From assembly GCA_025210375.1 (NCBI GenBank), contig JAOASB010000052.1:366531-430530 (forward strand): a DNA stretch of 64,000 nt, written 5' to 3'. Each line of letters opens with the position of its first letter. Within the stretch, counting starts at the first letter, position 1. Under the pieces are notes generated by a model. That model did not search any database. It worked only from the letters and a program-made list of their open reading frames with translations, and was not told the DNA's origin. Made by a program: the position numbers and the translations under genes. Below, piece by piece: positions 26,260 through 34,280 of this stretch. The stretch is from Maledivibacter sp. (GTDB taxonomy: Bacteria > Bacillota > Clostridia > Peptostreptococcales > Caminicellaceae).

Positions 26260-26309
26260 AATGAGAATATTTCTCATTTTTTTTATAATACAATGTATGC
26301 CTAGCATAC
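26260..26309 (+). promoter_or_regulatory. Promoter with Fur-type and MarR-type operators
   Basis: -10 TATAAT at 26284. Over the -35 region lies AATGAGAATATTTCTCATT (26260-26278), which contains the Fur-type 7-1-7 core TGAGAATATTTCTCA. Just downstream of the -10 is TGTATGCCTAGCATACA (26294-26310), an inverted repeat built like the MarR operators at 4283 and 4784. Dual control by iron and a MarR protein is suggested for the importer operon. Confidence 0.6.
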
Positions 26310-26329
26310 AAAAAGGGGGATATATATAA

Positions 26330-27445
26330 GTGAAAAAGAGTATAATAATTTTTTTAGTTATGTTAATTACAGTTGGGATTTATGGCTGTGGAACAGGGGA
26401 GAACAATTCAAAGCATGATGTTCTAGCTCCAGACGTTGAAGAAAAAGTGTTATCCCATGAAGGGCAAAGAGAAATAGTGGACTTAGGTGGTAATGTTGTT
26501 AAATTGCCATCGGCTGAAAAATTGAATCGTGTTGTTATTATTTCACCACCAATTGCATCAATTCAATATGGTGTACTTAAGGATACAAGTAATATAGTTG
26601 CTACCCATCCACTTACATTCAAAAATGCTAATCCCCAGATCATAAAAAAGATATTTAAGAATTTTGATGGGATTGATACTAGCTTTATAAAGGGATTTAG
26701 TATAAGCACAGAATCTGTTTTAAATCTCAAGCCCGATATAATTTTCTATTATGGACAGCAGCAAAAAAAAGGTTTAGAGAGCTTAAATATTCCTATGGTA
26801 GATTTCATGAAGCCTAAGGATAGAGATCCCGTGGCAATCACTACTGAATGGGAAAGATTGATTAGGGATATTTATCAAGTTGAAGACGGAAAAACAATAA
26901 AAGAGGAGTGGGAAAAGATAGACAAGGAATTGAGTACTTCTTTGGAAAAAATAGGTGAAGGTAAATTGAAGGGATTAATGATATTTAACAATAATAGCAA
27001 CAAGATAGTTGTTAGTGGTAATAATACATATGGAGATTATTGGTTAGAAATGAGTGGATTAGTTAATGTGGCAGATAATATCATTGGAGAGAAAGAAGTT
27101 AGTATGGAACAAATTTATCAGTTCAATCCAGATATAATCTATGTATTTATGGGAGAACCTGCCATGAATTATTTAAAGGATATCAATGGACAGGATTGGT
27201 CTAAGGTTAATGCTGTTAAAGAAAATAGGATATATGATGTTCCAGAAGGCATATTTTCATGGGGAGCCCCTAATGCTGATTCGCCTTTAATGATACACTG
27301 GATGATGGCAAAAAATTATCCGTCGTATTTCAACGGAGATAAATTAATTAATATCATTAAGGAGTATTATGATAATCATTACAATATAACTTTAACCGAT
27401 GAAATGCTTGATTCTATTGTTGAGCCAAACAAAGAAAGAGAGTAA
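26330..27445 (+). CDS. FecB/BtuF-type binding lipoprotein, second importer
   Basis: 371 residues from a GTG start behind AAAAAGGGGGA. Lipobox GIYGC at Cys20. It shares with the 517 protein the blocks SMEQI, NGQDWSKVNAVKENRIYDVP and WGAPNADSPLMIHWM, so the two bind related ligands (iron chelate, heme or corrinoid). Membrane-anchored, extracellular. The operon continues with permease, ATPase and probably a methyltransferase. Promoter carries Fur-like and MarR-like sites. Confidence 0.9.
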   Translation: MKKSIIIFLVMLITVGIYGCGTGENNSKHDVLAPDVEEKVLSHEGQREIVDLGGNVVKLPSAEKLNRVVIISPPIASIQYGVLKDTSNIVATHPLTFKNANPQIIKKIFKNFDGIDTSFIKGFSISTESVLNLKPDIIFYYGQQQKKGLESLNIPMVDFMKPKDRDPVAITTEWERLIRDIYQVEDGKTIKEEWEKIDKELSTSLEKIGEGKLKGLMIFNNNSNKIVVSGNNTYGDYWLEMSGLVNVADNIIGEKEVSMEQIYQFNPDIIYVFMGEPAMNYLKDINGQDWSKVNAVKENRIYDVPEGIFSWGAPNADSPLMIHWMMAKNYPSYFNGDKLINIIKEYYDNHYNITLTDEMLDSIVEPNKERE

Positions 27446-27452
27446 TTACAGT

Positions 27453-28463
27453 ATGAGGGACAAGAGACTTAAGAGATATTACATGATTCTTAGCTTCATA
27501 TTGATAATACTTATGGTTACTTCTTTAGGAGTTGGTAAGTTTGAGATTTCAAAACGAGATTTGTTAGGGATATTAAGGAATGCTTTGTCCAATACACTTT
27601 CTATGGATGATATCGAAACATTTGTTGTTTTTTCTGTAAGACTTCCTCGGATTCTCATGGCACTACTCGTTGGTAGTGGACTTGCTGTGGCAGGAGTGGG
27701 TATGCAGGCTATCTTTAAGAATCCCTTAGTTAGTCCCAGAATCCTAGGGGTATCAGCTGGAGCCAGCTTTGGTGTTGCACTTGGTATTTTAATTAATAAC
27801 AACATTGTTTTCATACAGCTTATGGCTTTCCTGTGGGGGATTGTTGCTGTATTACTCACCTATACAATTGGGAAAAGTAATAAATCATCTTCCGTTATTA
27901 TGCTGGTTTTGGCAGGTATAATTGTGAGTGCAGTTTTTACATCATTACTATCATTGCTACAGTATAGTGCCGATGTAGATACGGAATTGCCATCCATTAT
28001 TTATTGGCTTATGGGAAGCTTATCTGGAGTGGAGATGAGGGATGTAAAAGCAGCTTTTTTGCCTATTGTATTTTGTACTGGCTTGTTGTTTATGATGAGA
28101 TGGAAGCTTAACATGCTATCATTATCCGATGAAGAAGCTGAGGCCCTTGGACTTAATGTTAAGCTTTATAGAATATTGGTTATTTTATCCTCCACTATTA
28201 TCTCGGCTACAGCTGTATCAATGTGTGGAATGATTGGATGGGTAGGGCTTATCACACCCCATATTGGAAGAATGATTGTGGGTACTGATAATGAAAAATT
28301 AATTCCTATTTCCATTATTATTGGAGGAATTTATTTGTTGTTAATAGATGATCTTTGTAGATTGATGTATAGTTCTGAGATACCATTATCTGTATTAACT
28401 GCTTTGATTGGGGCACCGGTTTTTGGATTGCTTTTAAAAAAGACAGGAGGAAACTGGACATGA
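27453..28463 (+). CDS. FecCD/BtuC-family ABC permease
   Basis: 336 residues from the ATG at 27453 (SD AAAGAGAG), 7 bp after the previous gene; the earlier in-frame ATG overlaps the binding-protein gene. About ten helices with family blocks RLPRILMALLVGSGLAVAGV, NPLVSPRILGVSAGASFGVA and GMIGWVGLITPHIGRMIVG. It forms a homodimeric channel for the chelate delivered by the 26330 lipoprotein. Confidence 0.93.
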   Translation: MRDKRLKRYYMILSFILIILMVTSLGVGKFEISKRDLLGILRNALSNTLSMDDIETFVVFSVRLPRILMALLVGSGLAVAGVGMQAIFKNPLVSPRILGVSAGASFGVALGILINNNIVFIQLMAFLWGIVAVLLTYTIGKSNKSSSVIMLVLAGIIVSAVFTSLLSLLQYSADVDTELPSIIYWLMGSLSGVEMRDVKAAFLPIVFCTGLLFMMRWKLNMLSLSDEEAEALGLNVKLYRILVILSSTIISATAVSMCGMIGWVGLITPHIGRMIVGTDNEKLIPISIIIGGIYLLLIDDLCRLMYSSEIPLSVLTALIGAPVFGLLLKKTGGNWT

Positions 28464-29206
28464 TTTTCGAGGTTGAAAATGGACATTTTTATTACAATGA
28501 CATACCTGTTTTAAAGGATATAAACTTCCTAATAAAAAAAGGTGAGTTAATGACAATACTTGGGCCAAATGGAGTGGGAAAAACTACCTTAGTCAAGTGT
28601 ATGCTTGGCTTTTTAGAATGGACCAAAGGGGATACCTTGATAGATGGATGTACTATAAAAGACTATTCTAGAAGTCAGCTGTGGAAGAGGATAGGATATG
28701 TACCTCAAATGAAAACCCTACCATTTTCCTATACAGTGGAATCATTAGTACTTATGGGACGGAATCCTTATATTAATTTTTTTTCAAGACCTAGGGAAGA
28801 GGATTATTATCATGTAAATAGGATATTAAAGGCTTTTGGTCTTGAACATTTGAAAAAGAAACGAATAAATAAATTAAGCGGTGGGGAAATACAAATGATC
28901 TTGATAGCAAGAGCATTAGTTTCAGAACCCGAGATGCTGATTCTTGATGAACCAGAGTTGAATTTAGACTTAGCAAATCAAGTAAGAATTTTTGATGTAT
29001 TGATACAGCTTGTTAGGGCTAAAGGAATTGGTTGCATTGTTAATACGCATCACCCTATGAATGCTGTAAGATATGGACAAAAATCTCTACTATTAATGAA
29101 GAATTTTAAATATATTTATGGAGATGTTGATAATGTTCTAAATAAGAAAAATTTATCCACAACCTTTGAACTTTCAATGGATTGGTTTGATTTTAAAATT
29201 AGTTAA
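28460..29206 (+). CDS. FecE/BtuD-family ABC ATPase
   Basis: 248 residues, overlapping the permease stop by ATGA. Walker A LGPNGVGKTT, Q-loop RIGYVPQ, signature LSGGEIQM, Walker B MLILDEPELNLD and H-loop VNTHHPMNAV. The signature motif LSGGEIQM is slightly divergent from LSGGQ(Q/R), and the tail FKYIYGDVDNVLNKKNLSTT is usual for the family. Confidence 0.92.
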   Translation: MIFEVENGHFYYNDIPVLKDINFLIKKGELMTILGPNGVGKTTLVKCMLGFLEWTKGDTLIDGCTIKDYSRSQLWKRIGYVPQMKTLPFSYTVESLVLMGRNPYINFFSRPREEDYYHVNRILKAFGLEHLKKKRINKLSGGEIQMILIARALVSEPEMLILDEPELNLDLANQVRIFDVLIQLVRAKGIGCIVNTHHPMNAVRYGQKSLLLMKNFKYIYGDVDNVLNKKNLSTTFELSMDWFDFKIS

Positions 29207-29252
29207 ATATAGGCAACTCTTAGTGTTAGATTAAGATACTACGTGGATGTCG

Positions 29253-29364
29253 AGAAGTCACATATGTTTTTTTCAGTTCCTCCTATAAACCAGTTTATCA
29301 TCTAAATAGAGAGAGGATAAAACTGCTTTATAAAGGGAACTTCCATAAAATATATGTGTCTTCT
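29253..29364 (+). other. Long imperfect hairpin in the leader of the methyltransferase gene
   Basis: AGAAGTCACATAT pairs with ATATGTGTCTTCT (one mismatch), and inside it AGTTCCTCCTATAAACCAGT (continuing to 29300) pairs with 29316-29340 with few mismatches. The rest of the 260-bp gap 29207-29466 holds no ORF. It could be an attenuator, a structured leader or a mobile palindrome; no riboswitch class was recognised. Confidence 0.45.
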
Positions 29365-29466
29365 CTGGCAAACTGTCTTTGGTTTAAGATACAATATCTT
29401 CAGCGTTAATGAAATATTATGACTTAACTTGATACTAGGGGTGTTTATCTATAGGAGGCGATTATT

Positions 29467-30480
29467 ATGTTGAATGAAAAAGACTGCAGTCCAAAGTGCT
29501 TTTATAAAATGGTTCACAATTATAAGGAGGCTCAATTATTATTTGCTGCAATAGAGCTGGATATATTTACTTACTTAGAAGAATTTAAGGATTACAAAGC
29601 GGTGGCTTTAGAAACAGGTTACAATGGAAGGAATCTAAAATTTTTTCTAAATAGCCTAGTGGCAATTGGTTTAATAGAAAAAAAAGGCAATAGTTATAAA
29701 AATACTTCCATGGTGGATTGTTATTTAAATAGAGAAAGAGAATTATATTTAGGTGAATATATTGTATTTAGAGAAAAAATGACACAGCTTTCAAATGTAG
29801 TAGAGCGTGTTAAAAATGGGCCTCTTCAGCAGGTAGTCAAAAATAATAAAGGTGTTGAGGTTTACGATTTTTATAAGTTAGCAAAGCTGTCAATTAAAGA
29901 GATGTATACAGGAAGAGTCCAGTCATTATTAGAGATTTCAAAATCCTTATTTACTAAGGATAAAGCTTTGAGGATATTGGATTTAGGTGGAGGTTCCGGC
30001 ACTTTAGCCATAGAGTTTATCAAGAATTATCCTAATTCTAATGGTGTGATCTTCGAGCATCCCTTGGTTTCCAAACTACCTAAGGAATTGGTTAAAGAAA
30101 TGGATCTTGAGGATCGTATAAAAGTTTTAACAGGGGATTTTACCATTGATGATATAGGAGGGGATTATGATTTTATAATAGCTTCCGGGGTATTGGATTT
30201 TGCTAAGGATAGTTTATTACATATGGTGGAGAAGCTATATGACGCTTTAAATACTTCCGGATATCTTTATCTTGTTTCCCATGATGTTAATGAAGAGCGT
30301 ACTGCACCAAAGCAATTTATAGTAGGATGGTTATCTAGTCATTTAGATGGTTTAGATATTCTCCTTGATAAAAATACCATTACAAATGCTTTGGAGGCAG
30401 CCGGTTTTGTAGAAATGGAAGGGGAAAAGATAGGAAGTATCATGGATGATTTACAGGGAAAGATTTATATGAAAGGTTGA
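29467..30480 (+). CDS. SAM-dependent methyltransferase (acetylserotonin/O-methyltransferase type)
   Basis: 337 residues. An N-terminal winged-helix dimerisation domain (about 15-100: AAIELDIFTYLEEF, LNSLVAIGLIEKKGNSYK) and a C-terminal Rossmann domain with SAM-binding ILDLGGGSGTLAIEF and the GVIFEHP acidic-loop region, followed by DFIIASGVLDF. This is the layout of class II O-methyltransferases that act on small molecules and of ubiquinone/corrin-type C-methylases. ATG behind ATAGGAGGCG. Position after the FecBCD importer suggests action on an imported compound or a metallophore; not proven. Confidence 0.84.
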   Translation: MLNEKDCSPKCFYKMVHNYKEAQLLFAAIELDIFTYLEEFKDYKAVALETGYNGRNLKFFLNSLVAIGLIEKKGNSYKNTSMVDCYLNRERELYLGEYIVFREKMTQLSNVVERVKNGPLQQVVKNNKGVEVYDFYKLAKLSIKEMYTGRVQSLLEISKSLFTKDKALRILDLGGGSGTLAIEFIKNYPNSNGVIFEHPLVSKLPKELVKEMDLEDRIKVLTGDFTIDDIGGDYDFIIASGVLDFAKDSLLHMVEKLYDALNTSGYLYLVSHDVNEERTAPKQFIVGWLSSHLDGLDILLDKNTITNALEAAGFVEMEGEKIGSIMDDLQGKIYMKG

Positions 30481-30511
30481 AAATCTTATTAGATTTAATA
30501 TAATTATTATA
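30477..30511 (+). promoter_or_regulatory. Promoter giving a leaderless MarR transcript
   Basis: TTGAAA (30477), 16 bp, TATAAT (30499), then six bases and the ATG at 30511. The expected transcription start coincides with the A of ATG. No SD exists upstream. Confidence 0.55.
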
Positions 30512-30960
30512 TGAATAATAAAACTCGTGAAATAATGGGAGATTTTTTAAAATTAATTGAGGTAGTGTACAATGGGAAAAGAAAGATTTTAGATTTTGGA
30601 GATGACATGGTCTTTTACAGGGGTGAAATTCATATGATCAAAGTAATTGGAGATCATTCAGGAATTTATATATCTGAGATGGCTAGACACTTTAACATTA
30701 CCCGTGCAGTTGTATCAAAGACCATAATTAAGCTAGAAAGGAATGGTTTTGTACGTAAAGAGGAAGACCCATCTGATAGGAAGCGGGTATGTTTATATCT
30801 TACTGATAAAGGGAAGAAAGCCTATGACGCTCATAATACCTTTCATCTTGTGAATGATAAAAATATATATGAATTTTTAGATGGCTTAGAGGACTATAGT
30901 CTCGATATAGTGAAGGCTTTTATGGTAAAAGCCAATGAGATGGTAGAGAATCACTTTTAG
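30511..30960 (+). CDS. MarR-family regulator of the second importer locus
   Basis: 149 residues. HTH ISEMARHFNITRAVVSKTII and wing DPSDRKRVCLYLTDKGKKAY. It is close to the regulator at 4307 through the whole length (EIHMIKVIGD/EIHIINVIGD, DKGKKAYDAHNTFH/DKGMKAYYAHEKYH). It follows the importer-methyltransferase genes by 30 bp. The MarR-type site at 26295 is a likely target of this or the 4307 protein. Confidence 0.88.
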   Translation: MNNKTREIMGDFLKLIEVVYNGKRKILDFGDDMVFYRGEIHMIKVIGDHSGIYISEMARHFNITRAVVSKTIIKLERNGFVRKEEDPSDRKRVCLYLTDKGKKAYDAHNTFHLVNDKNIYEFLDGLEDYSLDIVKAFMVKANEMVENHF

Positions 30961-31048
30961 TGAATAGAAATGAGGGGTATACCCTCATTTTGCAATATAA
31001 TATAGGTATTGGTATTTACAAGAATTGGTATTGGTATTACAATAGACT

Positions 31049-31210
31049 TAGGCATATTCAAAGGATAAGCTAGTCACCTCAGTAGTCCCTTTGATTCTTT
31101 TCGGCCATGCTCAATCGCTTGCATACAGTAGGTATTATTGTGACTGAGTGCCTAGAAAATAATCAAAATCACTTCATAATCTGACTCGTTTATTTTCTTC
31201 ATATGCCCTA
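31049..31210 (+). repeat. Dispersed repeat family II, long copy
   Basis: TTAGGCATATTCAAAGGATA with AGCTAGTCACCTC at the left and CTGACTCGTTTATTTTCTTC then ATATGCCCTA at the right are inverted repeats. Copies at 32777-32854, 37585-37804 and a half at 16599. The 30961-31303 gap otherwise holds only short direct repeats of GGTATTGGTATT near 31012-31040. Confidence 0.7.
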
Positions 31211-31303
31211 TTAGGACTATCGGTACTTCCCATAGTTATTTTCTTAAAGTATAAAGAGTTTACTCACTTAAGCTTTAATTTAAAAATAAAGGAGGCATAT
31301 AAA

Positions 31304-32758
31304 ATGGAAGAAGTATTAAGGGGATTGCAGCCGGAAGCTGTTTTTAAGCATTTTGAGGCTTTGACCCGTATACCTAGAGGGTCAGGAAATGAAAAGGAAG
31401 TTAGTGATTTTCTAGAAAAGTTTGGTAAAAACCTTGGATTTGAGGTAACCCAGGAAGAGTGTTTAAATGTTATCATTAATAAACCTGCCTCTGTGGGCTA
31501 TGAAGATGCTCCTAGGGTTATTCTCCAAGGACATATGGATATAGTATGTGCAAAGAAAGAGGATATAGAGTTTGATTTTGTTAAGGATGCCATTAAGTTA
31601 GTATTAGATGGGGATATGATTCGTACAGAAGGAACTACACTTGGGGCCGATAATGGAATAGCGGTTGCAATGACTATGGCAATTTTAGAGGCTAAGGATT
31701 TACCCCATCCACCATTGACTGCATTGTTTACTGTTGAAGAAGAAACGGGAATGGATGGAGTTTTAAACCTCAAACCAGGAAATATTGCAGGGGATATTTT
31801 AATTAATATAGATTCAGAAGAAGAGGGAACAGTCCTATCTTCTTGTGCTGGAGGAGTAAGAAATGTAGTTTCACTACCTATACAATGGGAGGATGCAGAC
31901 CCGAGCAAGAGTGCCTATAAAATTTCTATAACAGGATTATTAGGCGGACATTCTGGAATGGAAATTAATAAAAACAGGGCAAATGCAATTAAATTATTGG
32001 GAAGAATGTTAGATTCAATAAATTCAAATATAAGTATTGATATTGCTAAGGTCACTGGTGGAGAAAAAATGAATGCTATCGCGAAGATGGCTGACGTAAT
32101 TATTATAACGGATAAAGAAAATGAAGAAAAATTGGAAAAGCTTGTAATGGATAACCAAAGTATATTTTCAAATGAATTCAAGGGTTCCGATCCAGAAATA
32201 ACACTTTATATGTACAAAGGAGAAAAGCCCCATAAAGTATTTAGTGAAAATACAAAACAATCCTTAATAAGTATTTTAAGACTTATTCCAAATGGAGTTC
32301 AAACAATGAGTGCGGATATTAAGGGATTGGTAGAGAGTTCTAATAATGTTGGTGTACTTTTAACCGAAGAGAAGGATGTGGTATTTAGTAGTGCCATTCG
32401 CAGCTCTGTAAATACGTTGAAGAGAGAAATCAGTAATAGAATACAGTTTATATGTGACCTAACAAATGCCCATATGAAATTAGTAGCCGGTTATCCCGAG
32501 TGGGAATATAAGGTGGATTCACCTATACGGGATTTGATGAAAGAGGTTTATGAGGATATGTATGGTAAGGAGCTTAAGGTTGATGCTATCCATGCAGGAT
32601 TAGAATGTGGATTTTTAAAGGAAAAAGTGGGTGATATCGATATGATATCTATTGGGCCTAATATCTACGATGTCCATACGCCAAATGAGCATATAAGTAT
32701 ATCATCTACAAAACGTGTTTTTGAATTTTTATGTGAAGTATTGAAACGACTTAAATAA
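31304..32758 (+). CDS. pepD: Aminoacyl-histidine dipeptidase (beta-Ala-His dipeptidase), M20 family
   Basis: 484 residues, the usual length of PepD. Zinc ligands and catalytic residues are visible: GHMDIVCAK (His and Asp), TTLGADNGIAVAM (bridging Asp), VEEETGMDG (catalytic Glu and Glu ligand), NIDSEEEG, and GLECGFLKEK plus DVHTPNEHISI at the end. A lid domain (GGHSGMEINKNRANAIKLLG) carries the dimer His. It hydrolyses dipeptides in the cytoplasm. SD AAAGGAGG. Ordinary housekeeping gene in an otherwise metal-centred region. Confidence 0.93.
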   Translation: MEEVLRGLQPEAVFKHFEALTRIPRGSGNEKEVSDFLEKFGKNLGFEVTQEECLNVIINKPASVGYEDAPRVILQGHMDIVCAKKEDIEFDFVKDAIKLVLDGDMIRTEGTTLGADNGIAVAMTMAILEAKDLPHPPLTALFTVEEETGMDGVLNLKPGNIAGDILINIDSEEEGTVLSSCAGGVRNVVSLPIQWEDADPSKSAYKISITGLLGGHSGMEINKNRANAIKLLGRMLDSINSNISIDIAKVTGGEKMNAIAKMADVIIITDKENEEKLEKLVMDNQSIFSNEFKGSDPEITLYMYKGEKPHKVFSENTKQSLISILRLIPNGVQTMSADIKGLVESSNNVGVLLTEEKDVVFSSAIRSSVNTLKREISNRIQFICDLTNAHMKLVAGYPEWEYKVDSPIRDLMKEVYEDMYGKELKVDAIHAGLECGFLKEKVGDIDMISIGPNIYDVHTPNEHISISSTKRVFEFLCEVLKRLK

Positions 32759-32776
32759 TCCTTTCTAAATAGGATT

Positions 32777-32854
32777 AAGGTACATTCAAAAAATAAACAA
32801 GTCATCTTACTGATTCTTTTAGTAACCTGACTTGTTTATTTTTTCATATGCCTA
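32777..32854 (+). repeat. Dispersed repeat family II, compact palindromic copy
   Basis: AAGGTACATTCAAAAAATAA and ACAAGTCATCTTACTG pair with AACCTGACTTGTTTATTTTT and TCATATGCCT. The near-perfect hairpin lies between convergent pepD and the yibEF-type gene and could terminate both. Confidence 0.7.
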
Positions 32855-32925
32855 AAAACCTTTATTGTATAAATGAATGGAAGGTTTCATTTATTTTAGG
32901 AGGTAATATTCTGCATCTAAAGCTT

Positions 32926-34095
32926 TCAATATTGTCTACCTATTGTAGCACCGATTAAAGCCGTGAGGGGTATGGCACAAATCAATCCTATGCTTCCAGC
33001 CATCGCCCTAATTATCTCAGATGCAATTAGGTCTAGATTTATTATTTCCAGTGGAGTCATATTAAATGCCATAAACAAGAGCATTAAATGAATGGAACCC
33101 CCTGCATATGCAAGAATTAATGTATTAGACATAGAGCCCATTATATCCCTACCAATATTCATACCCGAACGAATTAAATCCTTGGTTGTTATTTTAGGCT
33201 GTATTTCTTCAATCTCCCACAGGGCAGAAGCCACTGACATTGTTACATCCATGACAGCTCCTAGGGCTCCGATAAGGATGCCTGCGAATAAAAGTCCTTG
33301 AAAATCTATTTGCTGGTTTTGTGGAATATAAGCTAGCAATTGAGCATCTTCATTGCCGAGACCCGTTAAATTGGAAGCAGTCCCCACTGACAATGCCAAA
33401 AGACCTGCAATTATTACCCCGCCTATTGTTCCTAAAAAAGCTGTCAGAGTTTTTTTGTTTTTCCCACTTATTACTAGAAGTGTCACTCCAACTGTTATAA
33501 TGCAAACTAATAAAGAAATGAATATAGGATTTAGTCCCTTTAATATCAATGGAAGCAGTACAAATACAATCATAAATGCTGTAAAAATAAGGGTCAAAGC
33601 CGACTTTAATCCCTTTATTCCACCAATAAGTATAAGCAGCAATATAAACAATCCAATAATAAAATATAAATTATTCTCCCTTGATCTTTCATAAACCCTC
33701 AAATTTACTACATTTTCTTTTTCATCTTCGGTTAGGTGTAGAAGAATGCCATCATTTTTCTTGAATATAAGTTTATATGGAGTAATCATTTCTATAGTAT
33801 TTCTTACTGTATACATTTCATTCTTATGTTTTCCAGTTAGTATCTTGACCTTGAGATGCTGATATCTTATATCCGATATAAGGGGGACATCGGGTTTGTC
33901 GATTGCTGTATCGTCAAAGGGGATATCTATAACCTTTGCTTTGACTGTTATATAATCAGGTCTTTTCATCTGCTCTTCATAATATTCCTTAAGACCTTCA
34001 TCTTTTTTGGAGTCGGCAAAGCATAGATCAGCCATAGCCAGTCCTACAAATAAATAGCAAAATACTAACAAAATGGATATTCTTAACTTATTCAC
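32926..34095 (-). CDS. YibE/F-family membrane protein
   Basis: 389 residues from a GTG at 34095 behind GAAAGGAG; a longer TTG start at 34146 lacks an SD. Signal peptide (ILLVFCYLFVGLAMADLCFA), an extracytoplasmic beta domain (about 30-135) and then eight or so helices including LTAFLGTIGGVIIAGLLALS, GALGAVMDVTMSVASALWEI and AYAGGSIHLMLLFMAFNMTP. Family members are multipass proteins of unknown biochemical role in Firmicutes. Convergent with pepD. Confidence 0.85.
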   Translation of the reverse strand: MNKLRISILLVFCYLFVGLAMADLCFADSKKDEGLKEYYEEQMKRPDYITVKAKVIDIPFDDTAIDKPDVPLISDIRYQHLKVKILTGKHKNEMYTVRNTIEMITPYKLIFKKNDGILLHLTEDEKENVVNLRVYERSRENNLYFIIGLFILLLILIGGIKGLKSALTLIFTAFMIVFVLLPLILKGLNPIFISLLVCIITVGVTLLVISGKNKKTLTAFLGTIGGVIIAGLLALSVGTASNLTGLGNEDAQLLAYIPQNQQIDFQGLLFAGILIGALGAVMDVTMSVASALWEIEEIQPKITTKDLIRSGMNIGRDIMGSMSNTLILAYAGGSIHLMLLFMAFNMTPLEIINLDLIASEIIRAMAGSIGLICAIPLTALIGATIGRQY

Positions 34096-34189
34096 TATGT
34101 TAGCTCCTTTCCATCCCCAAGACTTATTGGTCGTTGAGTTTTTCAATTTCCTATGGATACTCTGGGTTTAACCTGTGGTTTATAATAAA

Positions 34190-34233
34190 AACGGGGTTGC
34201 CTAAGGGAGATTCCCTTGAGACAACCCTTTTTC
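34190..34233 (-). terminator. Terminator after the nucleotidase gene
   Basis: GGGTTGCCTAAGGGA pairs with TCCCTTGAGACAACCC (one bulge); T runs occur on both sides, so it can work in either direction. Confidence 0.65.
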
Positions 34234-34280
34234 CTGTAAATTATTCCATGCATCCATGAAATATAAATTCTTTTAAATTT

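Noticed and set aside
29207..29466. Cobalamin or other known riboswitch before the methyltransferase gene
   Set aside because: The hairpin lacks the conserved boxes of cobalamin, SAM, FMN or TPP riboswitches.
31012..31040. Short GGTATTGGTATT repeats as regulatory iterons
   Set aside because: Only two imperfect units in an AT-rich gap beside a family II repeat; no promoter or gene linkage seen.
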